DNA of 64,000 bases from Prolixibacteraceae bacterium UBA1413 (lineage in GTDB: Bacteria > Bacteroidota > Bacteroidia > Bacteroidales > Prolixibacteraceae), in the NCBI GenBank assembly GCA_002304925.1, contig DBPT01000006.1, positions 186,001-250,000 of the forward strand, in the 5' to 3' direction. The notes beneath the pieces are model-generated. The model saw only the letters and a program-made list of their open reading frames with translations. It had not been told where the DNA came from and searched no databases. Below, one piece after another: positions 60,102-64,000 of this stretch. A program made the position numbers and the translations under genes. Numbering within the stretch: the stretch's first letter is position 1; every line of letters starts with the position of its first letter.

Positions 60102-61607
60102 TCAGTTATTATTGACTTTATAACCGCTCATTCCCTTCATTTTACAGGTTTCGGAAAGGGATTTGTAATCGTCGGTTATCATCAGCAGCTTATCCCCGGC
60201 CATTAGCGGCGTGGTTCCGCCAGGCACAAAGAAATTACTGCCCCGCTTAACCAGAACGACCAACGTCTTTTCAGGGAGCAGAATATCAATCAGGCGATTG
60301 CCGTTTTCCAGGGTTTTTTCAGTCACGGTGACCTCCAGTCTGACCGATTTGATATCTTCCGAATCGAAATCGAAGTCTACTGACCGCGAGGGTTTGTATT
60401 TTTTTGCCAGACCGAGCCAGCGGGCCACCTGTGCCACGGTGGTTCCCTGGAGGAGAAGGGAGACGAGGGTGACAAAAAAGACAATATTAAAGATGAACCT
60501 GGCATGAGGCACTCCGGCGTCAAGGGTGAATATGGCGAAGATAATGGGCACGGCACCCCTGAGCCCCACCCAGGAAATGTAGGTTTTCGAACGAAGGTCG
60601 ATATTCCGGAAGGGAAGCAGAGAGAGGAACACGCTCAACGGACGGGAGACGAAGGTGAGGGCCAGGCTGACCAGAATTCCGGGGACGATGACCTGCACCA
60701 GCTCCCTGGGGTTCACCAGCAACCCCAACGTAAGGAAGAGGAGGATCTGGCTCAGCCACGCCAGACCGTCAAAAAAACTGAGGGCCGACCTTTTGTGTAC
60801 GAACCGGGAGTTCCCAATGATCAACCCGCCAAAATAAACGGCCAGAAAACCATTGCCCTTTATAAACCAGGTGACGGAATAAATGAGGATAGACGCGGTA
60901 AAAATCAGGATGGGATAGAGGGAGTCATGCCCGATGTCAATCCTGTTAATCACATAAACCGTCAGTTTTCCCAGCAGATACCCCGCCAGGGCACCGATGG
61001 CAAGTTGCCAGGCGATCTTAACCAGCACCAGCCAGATATTGGGGGCCTCCCCCTGAAGGATGATCTCAATAAAGGTGATGGTCAACATATAAGCCATGGG
61101 GTCGTTACTCCCGCTTTCCAGCTCCAGCAGGGGCTTCAGGTTATTCTTCAGGCTTATTTTCCGGGTTCTGAGAATGGCAAACACCGAGGCAGAATCGGTG
61201 GAAGCCATGGTGGAAGCCAGCAACAAGGAAGTCAGAAAACCGATCCCCGCTCCCTGACTCGTCATACCGCTGATCCACCATACAAAAAGGCCTGTAATCA
61301 AGGCAGTGAGGAAAACCCCTGCCGTTGCCAGGACGATGCCGGGAGCCATCACCGGCTGGATATCCTTGATATTGGTATCGAGGCCTCCGGAAAAAAGAAT
61401 CATACATAAGGCAAGGGTACCGATCACCTGGGCCACATGGAAATTCTCAAACTGAATCCCCAGACCGTCACTGCCACTCAACATTCCGATCACCAGAAAG
61501 AGGAGCAACACGGGAACCCCATAGCGGAATCCCGCTTTGCTTGCTACAATGCTGATGAAAAAGAGGAACGATAGCCCCAACATGATGAGTTCCAGAGAAA
61601 TTTCCAT
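60102..61607 (-). CDS. Potassium/proton antiporter, CPA1 family with TrkA-C domain
   Basis: 501 aa from the ATG at 61607 (MEISLELIMLGLSFLFFISI). Earlier in-frame ATGs exist, but family members begin near here. About 12 TM helices form the Na+/H+ exchanger domain, with LLASTMASTDSASVFAILR (antiporter core, TDSA) and LLELESGSNDPMAYMLTITF (conserved ESGSNDP). The C-terminal regulatory part (about 420-495) is TrkA-C-like: KTLVVLVKRGSNFFVPGGTT. Architecture is that of the NhaP2/CvrA type, which exports K+ or Na+ in exchange for protons. Confidence 0.88.
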   Translation of the reverse strand: MEISLELIMLGLSFLFFISIVASKAGFRYGVPVLLLFLVIGMLSGSDGLGIQFENFHVAQVIGTLALCMILFSGGLDTNIKDIQPVMAPGIVLATAGVFLTALITGLFVWWISGMTSQGAGIGFLTSLLLASTMASTDSASVFAILRTRKISLKNNLKPLLELESGSNDPMAYMLTITFIEIILQGEAPNIWLVLVKIAWQLAIGALAGYLLGKLTVYVINRIDIGHDSLYPILIFTASILIYSVTWFIKGNGFLAVYFGGLIIGNSRFVHKRSALSFFDGLAWLSQILLFLTLGLLVNPRELVQVIVPGILVSLALTFVSRPLSVFLSLLPFRNIDLRSKTYISWVGLRGAVPIIFAIFTLDAGVPHARFIFNIVFFVTLVSLLLQGTTVAQVARWLGLAKKYKPSRSVDFDFDSEDIKSVRLEVTVTEKTLENGNRLIDILLPEKTLVVLVKRGSNFFVPGGTTPLMAGDKLLMITDDYKSLSETCKMKGMSGYKVNNN

Positions 61608-61769
61608 AACAACAGACATAAGATTAAACCTCCCCGCCATTGCCAAACCGTCGCCACGGAGGTCATTTTTACAAAAATAACCGGATTCGGAAAACTCAGG
61701 GCCTGATCAGGCTTTTATTTTATGGGAAAAGGGAATTAATTACCTTTACAACCTTAAAAAGAAGAAAAT

Positions 61770-62063
61770 ATGTTGCGCAGGACCGGCGAAATATTGCTGA
61801 AGTTTCTGGGGCAGGTGATCCTGGTCCCGGTCTATATTTACAAATATGCCATATCTCCTTTAACTCCCGCCTCCTGCAGGCATTTTCCCACCTGTTCGTC
61901 TTATGCCGTTGAAGCGGTGAAGATTCACGGCCCTTTCAGGGGCTTCTGGATGGCAACAAAACGGATTCTACGCTGCCATCCCTGGGGCACTTCAGGGTAC
62001 GACCCGGTACCCCCGAGAACTTCCGAAGGGAAGAAAAGCAGGAAAGAGGTGGCAAAATCCTGA
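61770..62063 (+). CDS. yidD: Membrane protein insertion efficiency factor YidD
   Basis: 97 aa with an N-terminal amphipathic/hydrophobic segment (LLKFLGQVILVPVYIYKYAI) and the family signature SPLTPASCRHFPTCSSYAVE, then RILRCHPWGTSGYDPVP. The three conserved Cys residues are present. It assists the YidC insertase at the membrane. Here it lies alone, not beside rnpA or yidC, between the antiporter and malQ. Confidence 0.93.
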   Translation: MLRRTGEILLKFLGQVILVPVYIYKYAISPLTPASCRHFPTCSSYAVEAVKIHGPFRGFWMATKRILRCHPWGTSGYDPVPPRTSEGKKSRKEVAKS

Positions 62064-62104
62064 CTTTCCCGATTCGGGCTGCAGGATCAGGCATTGCCTG
62101 GTCA

Positions 62105-64000
62105 TTAATTTCCGTTTCTTCCTGAATCGCTGATCATTTTCCTGAGCATCTCATTGAAATCCTTATGCTCAAGGAGTTCCTCGAGACTGACATGAAGACG
62201 GTACCGCCAGTAATGATTCGGGTTGGCCGGCTGATTGATCCGTTCTGCATGGGGATCGGCCAATCGGAGCTTTTCATCCATTCCAAGCAGGTCCTGAATG
62301 GGGAAAACGCACCACATGCTGGGCGAGTGAAGGTGTTGCAGGATGACCTGCCTCACTATTTCCGGGGTACATTCCTCGGGTGGTTCTCCCGGATTTCCCA
62401 ATACCTCGTTGTAGAATTTCCGGGTTTTCCCGGGATCTTCCTCCCACCATCCCCTGATGGTGGAAGTATCGTGTGAGGAGGGTGTTGCAACGGAAAGATA
62501 GGGGTAGGCATCAGGAATGCCAAATTCCAGGCGTGGATTTTTGGGCATTCGCTGGACTTCCAGACTGAGGATACCTAGTTCATTCATAACTTCAGGGACA
62601 CAAGCCGGTACCATCCCCAGGTCCTCGCCGCACAGAAGCATATCTGTTGCCGATTTGACGGCCGGCAGTTTCTGCATCGCCTTCTCCCTCCAGAAATCTT
62701 CATTTCTGCGATAGAAGTAATCGATATAGAGTTGATCGAGCAGATGGCGGGCATGAGGATCCAGTTCCCTGAAGCTGAAAGTGTTATGTAATGAGTTGCG
62801 CGGAAACCAGGATTTGCCTCCCGATCCCGGGGCTTCCAGGAAGAGCACTTCGCCAACCAGGGCAAAGAGTCCCTGTTTCACGCGGTCCAGGAAGGCCCTC
62901 CGGTCGGCGTTGTCATCCTGTGCAGGCGTCAAGGCAATTTCTATCTTCCGCTGGGTGTCAAAAGCAGGAAGCAACCGGTAACAACCGGGTGCATATTCTT
63001 CCAGGTACTTATTTTTGATTTCTCCGGCAAGATCTCCGAAGATTTCGGGAAGGAAATGCTCCCTGATAAAAGGTTTGCAATACCTGTTCTCATCGAACCA
63101 GATCCCCCTGGCCAGGATCTCCTCGCGGGTATAGGGAATGCTGGGATTGAAATACCCCATCAACCCCTGGACCTGGTGGGCGGGAATTTCCCAGATCCGA
63201 AAGAATCCCAGGATATGATCGATCCGGAAAGCGTCGAAATATCCTGAGAGGTGTTGCAGTCTTTGTTTCCACCAGCCATAACGGTCACGGGCCATGGTTT
63301 CCCAGTTGTAAGTGGGGAAACGCCAGTTCTGGCCGGTCACCGAGAAATCGTCGGGCGGAGCTCCCGCCTGGCAATCCATGTGGTAAAGTCCCGGATCCAC
63401 CCAGGCATCCACACTGTTGCGGTATATTCCGATGGGAATATCCCCCTTGAGCACCACCCCTTTGGAACGGGCATATTCGGCAGCATCACGAAGCTGGCGA
63501 TGTGCATGGTACTGTATGAAATAGTGGATGGCAATATCATCATAGTGAGGTGCTTCTGGATTGGTAATTTCGTTGAGCAGGGAAGCCGTCAGCCGGGTGA
63601 ATCCGTCCCACCGTGTATAATCAGGGGTATTGAAAAGATCCCTCAGATAGGAAAATGCAGCATAGGGTCGCAGCCAGGTTTCATTATTCCGGTAAAAAGC
63701 ACAGAAGTCGGGATCCTGAAGGAATTCTGTCTTCTGCTGATCGTAAATAAGCTTGAAAAAACGGGACTTGAGGGTCATCACTGCTTCATAATCCACCTTT
63801 TCAAGCGAATTGAGATAAGTTCCCTGCGCTTCGACGATCTTTCCGGTAATGGAAGAGTTGAGATTTCCAATTTGGATCAGGTTAACATAGATGGGATGCA
63901 GGGCAAATACCGAAATCGCCGCATACGGATAGGAATCCTGCCAGGTATGAAGCGCCACGGTATCGTTCACCGGAAGGATCTGGATCATCCGGATCCCTGT
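62105..64000 (-). CDS. malQ: 4-alpha-glucanotransferase, partial (5' end outside window)
   Basis: At least 631 codons. The frame continues through the right edge (the codons before the first in-window ATG read T-G-I-R). GH77 features: IQILPVNDTVALHTWQDSYP, VVLKGDIPIGIYRNSVDAWV, the nucleophile region FDAFRIDHILGFFRIWEIP, the acid/base region DMLLCGEDLGMVPACVPEVM, and ATPSSHDTSTIRGWWEED. It transfers maltodextrin segments in glycogen and maltodextrin metabolism. Bacteroidota enzymes usually carry N-terminal starch-binding domains, which would lie beyond 64000. Confidence 0.95.
   Translation of the reverse strand, partial: TGIRMIQILPVNDTVALHTWQDSYPYAAISVFALHPIYVNLIQIGNLNSSITGKIVEAQGTYLNSLEKVDYEAVMTLKSRFFKLIYDQQKTEFLQDPDFCAFYRNNETWLRPYAAFSYLRDLFNTPDYTRWDGFTRLTASLLNEITNPEAPHYDDIAIHYFIQYHAHRQLRDAAEYARSKGVVLKGDIPIGIYRNSVDAWVDPGLYHMDCQAGAPPDDFSVTGQNWRFPTYNWETMARDRYGWWKQRLQHLSGYFDAFRIDHILGFFRIWEIPAHQVQGLMGYFNPSIPYTREEILARGIWFDENRYCKPFIREHFLPEIFGDLAGEIKNKYLEEYAPGCYRLLPAFDTQRKIEIALTPAQDDNADRRAFLDRVKQGLFALVGEVLFLEAPGSGGKSWFPRNSLHNTFSFRELDPHARHLLDQLYIDYFYRRNEDFWREKAMQKLPAVKSATDMLLCGEDLGMVPACVPEVMNELGILSLEVQRMPKNPRLEFGIPDAYPYLSVATPSSHDTSTIRGWWEEDPGKTRKFYNEVLGNPGEPPEECTPEIVRQVILQHLHSPSMWCVFPIQDLLGMDEKLRLADPHAERINQPANPNHYWRYRLHVSLEELLEHKDFNEMLRKMISDSGRNGN

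Noticed and set aside
60504..61409. 301-codon plus-strand open frame with many Gly, Gln and Asp
   Set aside because: Antisense shadow of the antiporter TM region.
1..64000. CRISPR arrays, insertion sequences, prophage genes, rRNA operons
   Set aside because: No regularly spaced repeats, transposase or integrase motifs, terminal inverted repeats or rRNA-like stretches were seen on either strand.

Overview
The window is a 64 kb chromosomal segment of a member of the Bacteroidota, most likely a Bacteroidales or Marinilabiliales-type lineage of moderate GC. This assignment is an inference. It rests on promoters of the Bacteroidota form (TTTG, about 19-20 nt, TAnnTTTG), very few Shine-Dalgarno sequences, the ftsX-DUF3098-uppP-truB-queA gene order, a secDF fusion, atpD-atpC standing apart from the other ATP synthase genes, a LytTR two-component pair and a heterodimeric methylmalonyl-CoA mutase. 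I see no rRNA, insertion sequence, prophage or CRISPR array.

Layout. (1) 1-3960, minus strand: the translation block rplM-rpsI-rpsB-tsf-pyrH-frr, with a textbook promoter before rplM and an intrinsic terminator between tsf and pyrH. (2) 4099-8841, plus strand: ftsX, a DUF3098 gene, uppP, truB, queA and a methyltransferase, ending at a terminator shared with the convergent secDF. (3) 8882-19169, mainly minus strand: secDF, a small membrane protein, a retropepsin-like protein, mdh, a LytTR response regulator and its histidine kinase, two LiaF/DUF5668-type membrane proteins and glnS. (4) 19338-22607, plus strand: folB, tRNA-Cys, a 113-aa membrane protein, a LysE-family transporter and a RidA/chorismatase-like protein; these are followed by a methyltransferase and a decayed gene on the minus strand. 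(5) 23639-39133, minus strand: a seven-gene efflux operon. It encodes an ABC ATPase, a permease with a peptidase-like ectodomain, a TolC-type outer-membrane protein, a membrane fusion protein, an RND pump, a 1570-aa protein that fuses an RND pump to an ABC ATPase, and an ABC-2 permease. (6) 39385-48164: comB, a patB-type aminotransferase, a GT9 glycosyltransferase, atpD-atpC, a polyprenyl synthetase, an MMPL/RND exporter and tRNA-Arg. (7) 48280-51137, minus strand: an ECF sigma, anti-sigma and Spy/CnrX-like stress cluster. (8) 51427-57345, plus strand: mutA-mutB and a long-chain acyl-CoA ligase. (9) 57644-64000: a GH92 glycosidase with a Glu-to-Gln change at the expected general acid, a K+/H+ antiporter, yidD and a partial malQ.

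Two things deserve most attention. First, the hybrid RND/ABC efflux operon, in which proton-driven and ATP-driven modules are joined in one polypeptide and encoded with all partners needed for a tripartite exporter. Second, a repeated structured leader found three times, before the histidine kinase, the 113-aa membrane protein and mutAB. Its two helices show compensatory base changes between copies, its terminal helix contains an ATG start codon, and an alternative helix could release it. It looks like an undescribed translational riboregulator, or a repeat family that has taken on that role.
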